A DNA stretch of 29,246 nt from Thiosocius sp049669185 (GCA_049669185.1 JBATKF010000474.1:1-29246), one strand, 5' to 3'. Counted from the stretch's first letter, positions 7,745 through 16,769 are shown. Made by a program: numbers and translations. The notes: generated by a model not told the origin, from the letters alone.

Positions 7745-8914
7745 TCAGCGAATCTGCTCGTGCAACAGGGTCAAGATCCGCTGCGCCGTCGGCGAGCTTT
7801 CCACCTCGCCCTGCTCGTTGGCTACCACGGCCACCGTCTGTCCAGCCGGATTGGTGCTGACCTTGATTTGATAACGATTCACCTTGTCCACTTCGTCGTC
7901 CGCCCAAAACGCCAGGCTGGACAGCCAACCCTTGTCTGCATCTTGCTTGCTGGGGTCGTTGTACCGGACATAGTAGACGCCCGCCGAACGGTCGCGGTCC
8001 TCGACCGCGAAGCCGACCCGGTCGAGCGACAGGCCAATCAGGCGCCAGGAGCGTTCGAAGGACTCGTCGATGATCAGCTGGGTGCCGTCACTGGTGTTTA
8101 GCAGCTGCGAGCGGTCCTGTTTGCGTCCGCTGCCGGCCGCCAATTGTGCCCTGGCCCTTTCGTCGGCGGCACCGAGGTAGACCATCAGGCGCCGCAGCAT
8201 TTCATATTCAAGCTCGGGGTCCCGCTCTCGGGTGGTCCACACGGTCCGCTCGACTTCGCCTTCATTTGTCGAGACAACCTCCTCCTCCATCCCGAAGTGA
8301 GTGAGAAAGATCTCTGTTTGGTCGTTTGCAGTTCGTTCCAAGCGCACGCGATACTGGTCTCGGAGGCCGGTTTCATAAAACCCTTCGAAGGCCTTGCGAA
8401 TGGTATTCGTTATAAAATCCCGCTTGATGTTCGCGCGGTTCTCGAGCCAAGAGGTGCGCATAAGGCCCACCGTGGGGTCCTGCTCGAGCAGCAGGATGCC
8501 GTTCTCCTGCCAGAAATCGACGATCCGCGGCCAGACATCCTCGACCGGTGCGTTGACCAGCAGCCAGCGCTCGTCCCCGTCTCGCTCTACCTTGATGTCA
8601 CGCATTTCGGGCAGCACACTGCCGCCAGCGGCCGTGCGGCGCGCGCTGGCATCGATACCACGCAGGCGCCGATCGGTGAGATATTCCGAGTAGCTGGTTG
8701 ATGCACCGCCGAGGGTGTCGGGCACGCTCATGCGGTCATTGATGCGATCGGAGGTCAGATCAGGCGGCAACTCTAGATTGCGCACTGCCTCTTTCTCGCG
8801 TTTGTACTCGACCGCCTTGTCGGGCAGAACCTCGTCCACGTTGACGCTGCTGCATGCTGCCAGGCCGGTCGCGAGCAATGTCAGGAGCAGATTACGCGAC
8901 AGCTTTTTCATCAT
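7745..8914 (-). CDS. bamC: Outer membrane assembly lipoprotein BamC (NlpB)
   Basis: A 389-aa lipoprotein of the BAM complex, which inserts beta-barrel proteins into the outer membrane. The signal peptide runs from MMKKLSRN to a lipobox LAAC with lipidated Cys21. The unstructured segment that binds BamD follows (VDEVLPDKAVEYKREKEAVRNLELPPDLT), then two helix-grip domains at roughly residues 115-235 and 270-385. The reading frame extends upstream to 8968, but the signal peptide fixes the start at the tandem ATGs (8914 or 8911), 50 nt after the dapA stop. A GGGA about 11 nt upstream is a weak ribosome-binding site. The dapA-bamC pairing is the standard gammaproteobacterial arrangement. Confidence 0.93.
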   Translation of the reverse strand: MMKKLSRNLLLTLLATGLAACSSVNVDEVLPDKAVEYKREKEAVRNLELPPDLTSDRINDRMSVPDTLGGASTSYSEYLTDRRLRGIDASARRTAAGGSVLPEMRDIKVERDGDERWLLVNAPVEDVWPRIVDFWQENGILLLEQDPTVGLMRTSWLENRANIKRDFITNTIRKAFEGFYETGLRDQYRVRLERTANDQTEIFLTHFGMEEEVVSTNEGEVERTVWTTRERDPELEYEMLRRLMVYLGAADERARAQLAAGSGRKQDRSQLLNTSDGTQLIIDESFERSWRLIGLSLDRVGFAVEDRDRSAGVYYVRYNDPSKQDADKGWLSSLAFWADDEVDKVNRYQIKVSTNPAGQTVAVVANEQGEVESSPTAQRILTLLHEQIR

Positions 8915-8964
8915 AAGTTTTGATTTCCCGCGACGCCGCACCAGGCAGCGCGCTGCTGACGAAC

Positions 8965-9840
8965 TCACAGTATGCCGGCCCGCTGCATCGCGGTGCGCAA
9001 TGGATCATGCATCGAATCTGAGAACCAGGTAAGGGGCAGACGGATACCGCGCTCGATCATACCCATTTCGGCCAGGGCCCATTTGACCGGTATCGGGTTG
9101 GACTCCAGAAACAGTTTGTCGTGCAGTCCCGCAAGGTCTGCGTCGAGTGAGGCTGCCTTTTCCCTGTCGCCCGCCAGGGCGGCCGCACACATCGCATGCA
9201 TGGCCGCGGGCGCCACGTTCGCCGTGACCGAGATATCCCCGTTGGCGCCGCTCAGTATAGCCTCGCGTGCGCTGGCGTCATCGCCGCTGTAAATAGCGAA
9301 ATCTGGCGTCGTTAGGCTGCGCAGGCGGGCAATTCGATCGAGTTCCCCAGTGGCCTCCTTGACACCGACGATGTTCGCGATGTCGGCGAGCCGCGCCACC
9401 GTCTCCGGCAGCATATCCACTGCGGTGCGCCCCGGCACGTTGTAGAGGATCTGCGCAATATCCACGGCCTCGGCAACGGCCCTGTGATGCTGGTAGAGCC
9501 CTTCCTGGGTCGGTTTGTTGTAGTACGGCGTCACCAGCAGACAGGCGTCGGCCCCTGCCTGCTGCGCACAGCTGGTAAGCGCAATGGCCTCACTGGTCGA
9601 GTTGGCCCCTGTGCCTGCAATCACGGGGATGCGCCCAGCGGTCTGCTCGACGACCAGCGCAATGGCGTCACAGTGCTCTTTCTCGTCCAGCGTCGCGGAT
9701 TCGCCGGTGGTGCCGACCGCGACGATGGCGTCGGTCCCCTGCGCCACGTGCCAGTCGATCAGGCGGCGGAACGCATTTTCATCGACCCGACCATCGGGGT
9801 GCATGGGGGTGACGATGGCGACCAGACTGCCCTGGATCAT
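8965..9840 (-). CDS. dapA: 4-hydroxy-tetrahydrodipicolinate synthase
   Basis: A 291-aa class I aldolase that condenses pyruvate with aspartate semialdehyde in the lysine/meso-diaminopimelate pathway. Schiff-base Lys161 lies in GVKEATG; Tyr133 (ILYNVPGR), Thr44/Thr45 (GTTGES), Tyr107 (TPYYNKPTQEG) and Arg138 complete the active site, at nearly the same numbers as in E. coli DapA (292 aa). The frame remains open far upstream to 10449, but the alignment with the family begins at MIQGSL, so the ATG at 9840 is the start; the upstream portion is antisense to the divergent GalT-like gene. It is the first gene of a group with bamC. Confidence 0.97.
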   Translation of the reverse strand: MIQGSLVAIVTPMHPDGRVDENAFRRLIDWHVAQGTDAIVAVGTTGESATLDEKEHCDAIALVVEQTAGRIPVIAGTGANSTSEAIALTSCAQQAGADACLLVTPYYNKPTQEGLYQHHRAVAEAVDIAQILYNVPGRTAVDMLPETVARLADIANIVGVKEATGELDRIARLRSLTTPDFAIYSGDDASAREAILSGANGDISVTANVAPAAMHAMCAAALAGDREKAASLDADLAGLHDKLFLESNPIPVKWALAEMGMIERGIRLPLTWFSDSMHDPLRTAMQRAGIL

Positions 9841-9975
9841 CCGTAAGGCTCCGCTGAGGATCAACCGGCGAATTGTATCCCGGGCGCTTTTATGCTGCCA
9901 ATGCGGATTGCAGTTACCCGCATTCAGAGCGTACCCTCTCGATGCCGTTTCGATGCCCCTATTAACACGGTCAGC

Positions 9976-10004
9976 TTGAGGGGAATCGCCGCTCCAATTA
10001 CAAA
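9976..10004 (+). promoter_or_regulatory. Candidate promoter of the GalT-like gene
   Basis: TTGAGG (9976-9981), a 17-nt spacer, and TACAAA (9999-10004), about 32 nt before the chosen ATG. Each box matches 4 of 6 consensus bases. It lies in the dapA/GalT divergent intergenic region (9841-10035). Confidence 0.3.
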
Positions 10005-10035
10005 CCAGGCCCAGAGTGTGAGTAGCGAGGCTGCG

Positions 10036-11124
10036 ATGGACGATTCCGGCGACAAGGTGCGCGAGATCCGAATTAATCCGATTGTCCCTACCGAGTCGGT
10101 ACTGGTGGCGACTGCGCGCGGCATGCGGCCCAAGAAGGCCGAGGAGCAGGTCGAGCGTGATCTGCGCGCCCGCGTCGAGAGCTGCCCATTCTGCCGCGGC
10201 AACGAGGACCGCACACCACCCGAGATCAAGGCCTTCCCCCCCGGGGCGGAATGGGACATCCGCATCGTCCCCAATCTCTACCCGGTGCTCGGTGACGAGC
10301 GTAGTCAATCCAACATTGCGTTCGGCCTGCAACAGGTGATCGACGGCTACGGTCGCCATGAAGTGGTGATCGACAACCCGAATCACGGCATCGCGCTGCA
10401 CGAGATGACAGACGCCCATCTGAGCAGCCTTTTCTCCGTGTACCGGCAACGCATGGAGGAACTGTACCGCTCAGACCCACGCCTGAAGTATGTGCTGATA
10501 TTCAAGAACTTCGGCGCAGCGGCGGGCGCCAGCATCGCGCACACCCACAGCCAGGTCATTGCCACGCCGGTGGTCCCGGAAAACGTGCAAAACGAGGTTG
10601 CGCACAGCCGCGACTACTATCGCAAGTACAACCACTGCGTTTTCTGCTCCCTGATCGACGAAGCCCTGACCTATGAAGCGACCATCTACGATCGGGATTC
10701 GGGTAAAATCCGACGCAAGATCAATGTCGGCCAATATGTCATCGAGCGCGGCCGGCGCTTCGTTGCAATAAAACCCTTTGCGAGCCGCTTCGAATGGGAG
10801 ATCCATATCCTGCCGTTGCAGCATCAGGCTGATTACCTCAAGGCCTCGGCGGAAGATCTGGATGACTTTGCACGCGTCCTGCGGCGCACCATGGCCCGGC
10901 TGGACAAGGTGGTCGGCGGCGTTCAGTACAACTTTTTCCTGCACTCGGTCCCACACGGCAGTGAGTTTGACAACTGCCAGGACAGTTACCACTGGCACCT
11001 GGAGATCTGCCCACGCACCAGCATCCCGACCGGATTTGAACTGGGGTCGGGCCTGTTCGTCAGCACAGTGAGCCCCGAACTGGCGGCCGAGGCGCTGCGC
11101 AATGCGGTCATCGAGGACAGCTGA
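10036..11124 (+). CDS. GalT-family (HIT superfamily) nucleotidylyltransferase
   Basis: A 362-aa protein of the galactose-1-phosphate uridylyltransferase family: two HIT-like halves that transfer a nucleoside monophosphate through a histidine intermediate. The zinc site is intact: Cys50 and Cys53 (CPFCRGNE), His117 and His169. The catalytic motif is H169-T-H171-S-Q173 where E. coli GalT has HPHGQ; His171 is the expected nucleophile. A second CxxC (Cys201/Cys204, NHCVFC) opens the second half, and the C-terminal histidine pair is H319-W-H321. The start at ATG 10036 has GAGG five bases upstream; in-frame codons extend to 9892 but are not family-like. No other Leloir-pathway gene is nearby, so an ADP-sugar or dinucleotide phosphorylase role is possible. 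It is divergent from dapA. Confidence 0.85.
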   Translation: MDDSGDKVREIRINPIVPTESVLVATARGMRPKKAEEQVERDLRARVESCPFCRGNEDRTPPEIKAFPPGAEWDIRIVPNLYPVLGDERSQSNIAFGLQQVIDGYGRHEVVIDNPNHGIALHEMTDAHLSSLFSVYRQRMEELYRSDPRLKYVLIFKNFGAAAGASIAHTHSQVIATPVVPENVQNEVAHSRDYYRKYNHCVFCSLIDEALTYEATIYDRDSGKIRRKINVGQYVIERGRRFVAIKPFASRFEWEIHILPLQHQADYLKASAEDLDDFARVLRRTMARLDKVVGGVQYNFFLHSVPHGSEFDNCQDSYHWHLEICPRTSIPTGFELGSGLFVSTVSPELAAEALRNAVIEDS

Positions 11125-11229
11125 TGCCGGCGCCGGTCACCGGCCGGTGATGGCGACAATCGAGACAAGGCGCAGACGCGGCAGTACACTCGTCGTATTA
11201 TCCGGGTTTCCAACTGTGACCTTTCCGCC

Positions 11230-11769
11230 ATGCCCACGAAAAATAGCCATCTCGTGATTTCCGCCTTGGGCAAGGATCGCCCCGGGATCGTCAATCAACT
11301 GTCGAAGGCGATCTACGAACTCGACTGCAATGTCTCAGACAGTCGAATGACGGTTCTCGGCGGAGAATTCGCCATCCTGCTGATGGTCGAGGGACCGTGG
11401 AACCTGCTCGCCAAGCTCGAAGACCAGGTGCCTGAGCTGCAGGATAGAATGGATCTCACGATCATTACCCGCCGCACGGAAGAACGGGCCGGCAATGCCA
11501 ATCTCTTGCCGTATGGGGTGGACGTGGTCTCCCTGGACCATCCGGGGATCGTATATAGCCTGGCGAGCTTCTTCTCGGACAAGAACATCAACATCGAAGA
11601 TATGACCACCAGCTCTTATGCGGCCGCACACACCGGCACGCCGATGTTCTCGGTTCGGATGAGTATCGGCATCCCGGCAGACATCCATATCGCTGCGCTG
11701 CGCGACGAGTTCATGGATTTTTGCGACAGCATGAACATCGACGCCGTGCTCGAACCCATCAAGGGCTGA
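11230..11769 (+). CDS. gcvR: Glycine cleavage system repressor-like ACT protein
   Basis: A 179-aa protein with two tandem ACT domains (about residues 7-80 and 95-172), each opening with a DRPGIV/DHPGIV ligand-loop motif (GKDRPGIVNQLSKAI and LDHPGIVYSLASFF). This is the architecture of GcvR, which binds glycine and controls GcvA at the glycine cleavage operon; in lineages without GcvA the role is less certain. It lies 105 nt after the GalT-like gene; the gap contains a perfect 14-bp palindrome (TCACCGGCCGGTGA, 11137-11150). It is followed 49 nt later by bcp, the same gcvR-bcp order seen in E. coli, which supports the call. Confidence 0.88.
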   Translation: MPTKNSHLVISALGKDRPGIVNQLSKAIYELDCNVSDSRMTVLGGEFAILLMVEGPWNLLAKLEDQVPELQDRMDLTIITRRTEERAGNANLLPYGVDVVSLDHPGIVYSLASFFSDKNINIEDMTTSSYAAAHTGTPMFSVRMSIGIPADIHIAALRDEFMDFCDSMNIDAVLEPIKG

Positions 11770-11818
11770 ATCCAACCTCACCCTGCCGCTAGACCGCGCC
11801 TCAGGAGGCATCGCAACC

Positions 11819-12292
11819 ATGGCAAACGTCGCCATCGGCAAGAGAGTGCCGGACATGGCACTGCAGTTGACCGGAGATCGCAGCGCCAAGCTGTCCGATT
11901 TCGCCGGCAGACCGCTGGTCCTGTACTTTTATCCCAAGGCCGGCACCCCGGGCTGCACCCAGGAGGGGTTGGATTTCACCGCCGCGATCGCCAGGTTCAG
12001 GCGCCAGTCCTGCGTGATACTGGGTGCATCGCGCGATAGCCTGAAGGCGCAGGAGAACTTCAAGGCCCGGCAGGGTTTCCCTTTCGACCTGGTGGCCGAC
12101 AAGGATGAGGCATTGAGCAGCGCATTTGACGTAGTCAAACAAAAGAATATGTACGGCAAACAGGTGCGGGGCATCGAGCGGAGTACCTTTCTGATCGATG
12201 CGGACGGTACGCTGCGTAAGGAGTGGCGCGGCGTTAAGGTAATGGGGCATGTCGAAGAGGTACTCGACGCCGTGAAATCCCTGAAAAAATAA
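11819..12292 (+). CDS. bcp: Thiol peroxidase of the Bcp/PrxQ family
   Basis: A 157-aa cytoplasmic peroxiredoxin that reduces hydrogen and organic peroxides with thioredoxin-type donors. Peroxidatic Cys46 lies in the family motif GTPGCT, with the YFYPKAGTPGCT context and the downstream Arg of IERSTFLID. Atypical 2-Cys Bcp proteins carry the resolving Cys five residues later; here residue 51 is Leu (GCTQEGLDF). The only other cysteine is Cys65 (RRQSC). The enzyme therefore either works as a 1-Cys peroxiredoxin or uses Cys65. AGGAGG about 10 nt before the ATG is a strong ribosome-binding site. It follows gcvR as in E. coli. Confidence 0.92.
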   Translation: MANVAIGKRVPDMALQLTGDRSAKLSDFAGRPLVLYFYPKAGTPGCTQEGLDFTAAIARFRRQSCVILGASRDSLKAQENFKARQGFPFDLVADKDEALSSAFDVVKQKNMYGKQVRGIERSTFLIDADGTLRKEWRGVKVMGHVEEVLDAVKSLKK

Positions 12293-12319
12293 TCTCCGCT
12301 GGCAGATCAAAAGAAGACC

Positions 12320-13741
12320 ATGGGCATCAAATCCCGCGCAGACAAAAAGCTGTTCATTCTCGATACCAATGTGCTGATGCACGATCCGACCTCGATGTTC
12401 CGCTTTGCCGAGCACGATATCTTCATGCCGATGGTCGTCCTCGAGGAGCTTGACCGGGCAAAGAAGGGCACCTCTGAGGTCGCGCGCAACGTGCGTCAGG
12501 TCAGCCGCTTCCTCGACGAGTTGATGACGCCCGCCTCCAAGCAGGATATCGATTCAGGGCTCCCCCTGCCGTGCACTAGCCTGCTGCGCGGCAATGGAGA
12601 CGGGGACGAGGACTGCGGCCATTTATTTTTTCAGACCCAACTTCAGCCCAAGCAACTGCCATCGACCCTGCCCGGGAATATCCCGGACAACAACATATTG
12701 GGCACCGTGCTGGCCCTGGCGGAAATGGCGCCCCAGCGCGATGTAACTCTGGTCTCCAAAGACATCAATCTGCGCATCAAGGCCGCCGTGATTGGCATCC
12801 ATACCGAGGACTATCACAACGACCAAGTGCTCGATGACGTCAACCTGCTTTACAGCGGGGAGGCAGAGCTGCCGGCCGATTTCTGGGAGACCCACAGCAA
12901 GGACATCGACTCTTGGCAGGAAGAGGGCCACACCTACTATCGCGTCAAGGGCCCTGAAACACCGGATTGGTATGTCAATCAGTGTCTCTACATTGAGGAC
13001 AAGAAACCGTTCGAGGCGATTGTGCGCGAGAAAGACGGCCAAGACGCGCTTATCGAGATCGTCGACGACTATCGATCGGTCAAGCAGGCAGTTTGGGGGA
13101 TCAGCGCACGCAACCGTGAGCAGAACTTTGCGCTCAACCTGCTGATGGACCCAAATATTGATTTCGTCTCTCTACTCGGTACCGCCGGCACCGGCAAGAC
13201 GCTGCTGGCGTTGGCGGCCGGTCTTACTCAGGTACTGGATCAGAATCGTTTCCGCGAGATCGTCATGACCCGCGTCACCGTACCGGTCGGCGAAGACATC
13301 GGATTTCTTCCTGGCACGGAAGAAGAAAAAATGACCCCGTGGATGGGTGCCCTGATGGACAATCTCGAGGTGCTTACACAGACCGAAGGCGGCGAATGGG
13401 GCCGCGCTGCAACCGATGACCTGCTGCGTTCGCGAATCCGCATACACTCGCTCAATTTCATGCGCGGCCGCACCTTCCTGAACAAGTACATCATTCTCGA
13501 CGAGGCGCAGAATCTGACGCCAAAGCAAATGAAGACCCTGATAACGCGGGCCGGGCCGGGCACCAAGATCGTGTGCCTCGGGAATGTCGCACAAATCGAC
13601 ACCCCCTATCTGACCGAGACGACTTCAGGTTTGACCTATGTCGTCGACCGATTCAAGCACTGGCCTCATGGTGGCCATATTACCCTGAGGCGCGGCGAGC
13701 GCTCTCGCCTGGCCGAATTCGCGTCAGACGCGCTCGGATGA
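12320..13741 (+). CDS. PIN-PhoH (PhoH2-type) ATPase/ribonuclease
   Basis: A 473-aa cytoplasmic protein joining an N-terminal PIN nuclease domain to a PhoH ATPase domain. The PIN part (residues about 10-165) has the acidic residues Asp15 (LDTNVLMHD) and Glu42/Glu43 (VLEELDR) and a later Asp in SKDINLR. The PhoH part (about 245-470) has Walker A GTAGTGKT at 287-294 and Walker B IILDEAQN at 391-398, with the PKQMKTLITR and CLGNVAQID motifs typical of PhoH. Family members of this architecture are proposed RNA helicase-nucleases; the physiological role is not settled. It starts 27 nt after bcp, so probably shares its transcript, and ends 8 nt before repeat copy 2. Confidence 0.92.
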   Translation: MGIKSRADKKLFILDTNVLMHDPTSMFRFAEHDIFMPMVVLEELDRAKKGTSEVARNVRQVSRFLDELMTPASKQDIDSGLPLPCTSLLRGNGDGDEDCGHLFFQTQLQPKQLPSTLPGNIPDNNILGTVLALAEMAPQRDVTLVSKDINLRIKAAVIGIHTEDYHNDQVLDDVNLLYSGEAELPADFWETHSKDIDSWQEEGHTYYRVKGPETPDWYVNQCLYIEDKKPFEAIVREKDGQDALIEIVDDYRSVKQAVWGISARNREQNFALNLLMDPNIDFVSLLGTAGTGKTLLALAAGLTQVLDQNRFREIVMTRVTVPVGEDIGFLPGTEEEKMTPWMGALMDNLEVLTQTEGGEWGRAATDDLLRSRIRIHSLNFMRGRTFLNKYIILDEAQNLTPKQMKTLITRAGPGTKIVCLGNVAQIDTPYLTETTSGLTYVVDRFKHWPHGGHITLRRGERSRLAEFASDALG

Positions 13742-13749
13742 AGGGTTAA

Positions 13750-13925
13750 CCTGCATATCTCACCGTTTTTCGTAACGAGGTCGCCGAGACGCCGCTATGG
13801 TGGGGTGCACGGAGTGGAAGGCGGTAAAGGCGTAGTCGACACTACGTCGAACCGCCTGCAACGATTACGCACCGTCACAGCGAGCGTATCGGGCCGCGCA
13901 GTAGGTAATCGGTGAGATAAGCGGG
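13750..13925 (+). repeat. Interspersed repeat with terminal inverted repeats, copy 2
   Basis: The longest copy, 176 bp. Ends: CCTGCATATCTCACCG (13750-13765) and CGGTGAGATAAGCGGG (13910-13925), a 16-bp inverted repeat with three mismatches. It is flanked by TAA on both sides, a possible 3-bp target duplication. An internal hairpin CGTAGT-CGAC-ACTACG is present. It fills the gap between the convergent phoH and histidine kinase genes, 8 nt from one stop and 6 nt from the other. Confidence 0.85.
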
Positions 13926-13931
13926 TAATTG

Positions 13932-16769
13932 TCAGCCGTGAGCGCCCGCCGCGGAATAGCTCGCCAGGTGCTCCAGCAATAACGCCTCGGCGCTTCGAAA
14001 GGCGGCATCCACTGCCGCCAAGCTGTGTTGCGCCTCTTCCAGATCGCCGTCGCGGGCGAGACGCTCAGTGTCACGGGCCAGCTGCGAAAGCTGGTTAGCG
14101 CCAACATTCGCGCTGCTCGATTTGAGCGAATGAACCGAGAGGAGCAGTGCCTTCTGGTCTTTGCTCGCGACTGCGGAATGGGCATCCGCAATCAACTGGG
14201 GGGCCGAATCAAGGTAGGTCTGCAGCAGTCTGAGATAGTCTTCCCCCATGATCTCCCGAAGCTCCGCCAGCACGAGCTCATCGAGCACAGATGCGCTGCC
14301 TTGGGATCTCCGCACCTCGGGCGGTATCTCCGGTTCCGCGCTGCGCGGTGACTGGGCGCTGGCCAACCATCGCGATATGCAGCTGCGAAGCTGCGCAATG
14401 CTGACCGGCTTTGCCAGATAGTCGTCCATCCCCGCCACGATGCATCTTTCCCGATCACCTGCCATTGCGTTGGCGGTCATCGCCACAATCGGGCTTGGCA
14501 CCCTATCCTGCTCGGTCTCGAGCTGCCGAATTCGCCTTGTTGCCTCGTAACCGTCCATGACCGGCATCTGGCAATCCATGAAAATCAGGTTGAAACGCTG
14601 TGCTTCGCACTTCAGCAACGCCTCATTGCCATCGGTCGCGGTCTCGCAAATAAGGCCGAGTTTGGACAACGCGCGCTGCATCACGCCCAGGTTCACCGGG
14701 TTATCCTCAACCAGCAGTACCTGCCCGGAGAACTCGCCAGTCCCGGCGGCGGCAGATCCCAGCGCGATGGACATATCAGCGGCCGAGACATTGAGATCTT
14801 CGTAAATCTCACCGGGTGTGAGCTCGGGTTTGCCGAATACGCGGCCCTCGACGTCGAACAAGCGATATAGGACGCGCCGTAGAGGCTCGGTGCGCAGCGC
14901 ACCGCGCATGACCAGAACGCCAAATTCGCGGTTGATCTTGCGCACTAGGTTGTCCGAGCGCGACGCGACAACGATGCGGATATTCTTCAGAGCCTCGTCC
15001 TGGCGCATCTCTGCCAACATTTCTGTCAAGTGGGGTTCGATGCCTCCAGCATCGATGAGTGCCAGCTCATAGGCCCAGCTTTCACCGAGCTGCGCCGTCG
15101 CGCGCATTTTCGACAGGGCGTCCGCCGGGTCGGCTGCGGTCTCTTCAATCACACCCCAAGTGCGCAGATCTCTCGACACCCGCACGGCCAGCTCGGCGTC
15201 TGTGATCAGCGTCAAGACCCGCACGCCCTTCAGATCCCTGCGGGCCGAAGGCACCTCCAGTATCGACTTGCGCATCGGCACCAGGAACCAGAATGTCGAA
15301 CCCTGTTCCAGGGTCGAGCGGACGCCGATCTTGCCACCCATGAGTTCCACCAGGCGCTTGCAGATCGCAAGGCCCAGTCCGGTCCCGCCGTGTTTGCGCG
15401 TGGTCGATGCATCTGCCTGAGTAAACGATTGGAACAGGCGATCCGCGGTTTCCGGCGACATGCCGACGCCGGTATCGGCCACCGCAAACAGCAGCTCCAC
15501 CTCTTTCTCACTGCTCTGACCACGTGAGACCTCCACGCGGATACCGCCTTGCTCAGTGAACTTGATGGCGTTGCTGACGAGATTGATGAGTATCTGGCGT
15601 AGGCGAATGGGGTCACCACGCACTACCTGCGGTACATTGTCAGCGACCCTGGCGCTGAGCTGCAGATTGCGGTTCTGCGCACTGCCGCTCATCAATTCGG
15701 TCACCGAGTCGACCAGATCCCGCACCTCGATCTCGATGGTCTCGAGTTGCAGCTTGCCGGATTCGACCTTGGCGAAATCCAAGACGTCGTTGATGATCCG
15801 CAACAGATGGCGAGACGAGCCCTGCGCCGTTCGAACGAGTTTCATTTGGTCGGCATTCAGTGGCGTATCACACAACATCTCGAGGATCGGCAGGATACCG
15901 TTCAAGGGAGTCCGGATTTCGTGGCTCATCGTGGCCAGAAACTCGGTCTTGGTCCGATCAGCATCCTCAGCGAGGTTCAGGATCTCTGCCAATTCGGACT
16001 CGATGGTCTTGCGCTGTTGATCGGCCGTGCTCAGCGACGATTGCGCATGATCGAAGCGCTTTTGCAGTTCCGCAGACTCAAACTTCATGAAGTGCAGTTC
16101 ACCCTGCAAGATCGCGGAACGCTTCGCGTAGAGGGCCGCCATCACCGCAAGGGTGGCGAGTGAGAACCACATTCCCAGCGGCAGCAGCAACTCCCGCGCA
16201 CCGAACTCCGGAAGAATTCCGACACCAAGCGTTAACAGCAGCTGCGCAAGCAGCTGCAGGCCGAGTCCGAGCGGCCAAGACAGCGACGGCACCAGTGCCA
16301 GTGCCATGGCCGGCCAGGTGATCATCAGCAGCGCCACAGGTGAAGGCTGCAAACCCTCGCCGACTGCCGAGGCAAATGCCCAGGCAGTTCCATTTAGGGC
16401 CATCACTACAACCAGCACCAGCCGCCAGCGGGTCAGGTGCTTACGACTGATCAACTGCCGGGCGAGCCATGAGCCGCCGAAAGCTGCCAACATCGCAGAC
16501 GCCGACGCCCAGCCGAGCCAGACGCTGTCCAGCCCGGTAGCCACGGTACCGAGCCAGGCTACAATTGCGGCCAGGATCAATAGCGCGCCCCCGCTCAGCC
16601 CCGCCAGCCATGCACTGTGTTTGAGGCTCTCGACCCCCATCAGTCCCTGCAGAGCATGGGTACCGTCGGCAACCTGCGGCCTGCTCGACGTCTTGTTTAG
16701 GTCCAATGGGAGCACCGGGTGCGGGGCCTCCTGTCCGGAAAAATCGCGAAAATGAACGACAAAAGCCAT
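13932..16769 (-). CDS. Hybrid histidine kinase with REC and HPt domains (BarA/ArcB-like)
   Basis: A 945-aa inner-membrane sensor kinase from the ATG at 16769; the frame is open to 16871, and an ATG at 16640 with AGGGA upstream is an alternative start. Domain order in 16769 numbering: about six transmembrane helices (residues 50-215) without a large periplasmic domain; a coiled linker; HisKA with His283 in MSHEIRTPLNG; HATPase with the N-box at 396-400, DTGVG, and GGTGLGLAICKRLVELMGG; a degenerate first receiver (about 515-640) whose conserved Lys is lost; an intact receiver with Asp732 (MDCQMPVMDGYEATR) and Lys787; and an HPt domain with His880 (HSLKSSSANVG). This is a full phosphorelay chain in one protein. 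It is divergent from, and probably signals to, the regulator at 16903. Confidence 0.93.
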   Translation of the reverse strand: MAFVVHFRDFSGQEAPHPVLPLDLNKTSSRPQVADGTHALQGLMGVESLKHSAWLAGLSGGALLILAAIVAWLGTVATGLDSVWLGWASASAMLAAFGGSWLARQLISRKHLTRWRLVLVVVMALNGTAWAFASAVGEGLQPSPVALLMITWPAMALALVPSLSWPLGLGLQLLAQLLLTLGVGILPEFGARELLLPLGMWFSLATLAVMAALYAKRSAILQGELHFMKFESAELQKRFDHAQSSLSTADQQRKTIESELAEILNLAEDADRTKTEFLATMSHEIRTPLNGILPILEMLCDTPLNADQMKLVRTAQGSSRHLLRIINDVLDFAKVESGKLQLETIEIEVRDLVDSVTELMSGSAQNRNLQLSARVADNVPQVVRGDPIRLRQILINLVSNAIKFTEQGGIRVEVSRGQSSEKEVELLFAVADTGVGMSPETADRLFQSFTQADASTTRKHGGTGLGLAICKRLVELMGGKIGVRSTLEQGSTFWFLVPMRKSILEVPSARRDLKGVRVLTLITDAELAVRVSRDLRTWGVIEETAADPADALSKMRATAQLGESWAYELALIDAGGIEPHLTEMLAEMRQDEALKNIRIVVASRSDNLVRKINREFGVLVMRGALRTEPLRRVLYRLFDVEGRVFGKPELTPGEIYEDLNVSAADMSIALGSAAAGTGEFSGQVLLVEDNPVNLGVMQRALSKLGLICETATDGNEALLKCEAQRFNLIFMDCQMPVMDGYEATRRIRQLETEQDRVPSPIVAMTANAMAGDRERCIVAGMDDYLAKPVSIAQLRSCISRWLASAQSPRSAEPEIPPEVRRSQGSASVLDELVLAELREIMGEDYLRLLQTYLDSAPQLIADAHSAVASKDQKALLLSVHSLKSSSANVGANQLSQLARDTERLARDGDLEEAQHSLAAVDAAFRSAEALLLEHLASYSAAGAHG

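Noticed and set aside
9892..10035. N-terminal extension of the GalT-like gene
   Set aside because: The first 48 residues are not family-like, overlap the promoter candidate, and the ATG at 10036 has its own GAGG ribosome-binding site.
9841..10449. Upstream in-frame extension of dapA giving a 494-aa protein
   Set aside because: Family alignment begins at MIQGSL (ATG at 9840), giving 291 aa as usual; the extension is antisense to the GalT-like gene.
11137..11150. Perfect 14-bp palindrome TCACCGGCCGGTGA between the GalT-like gene and gcvR
   Set aside because: It could be an operator, but there is no second copy, no T-run for termination and no regulator to connect; noted only.
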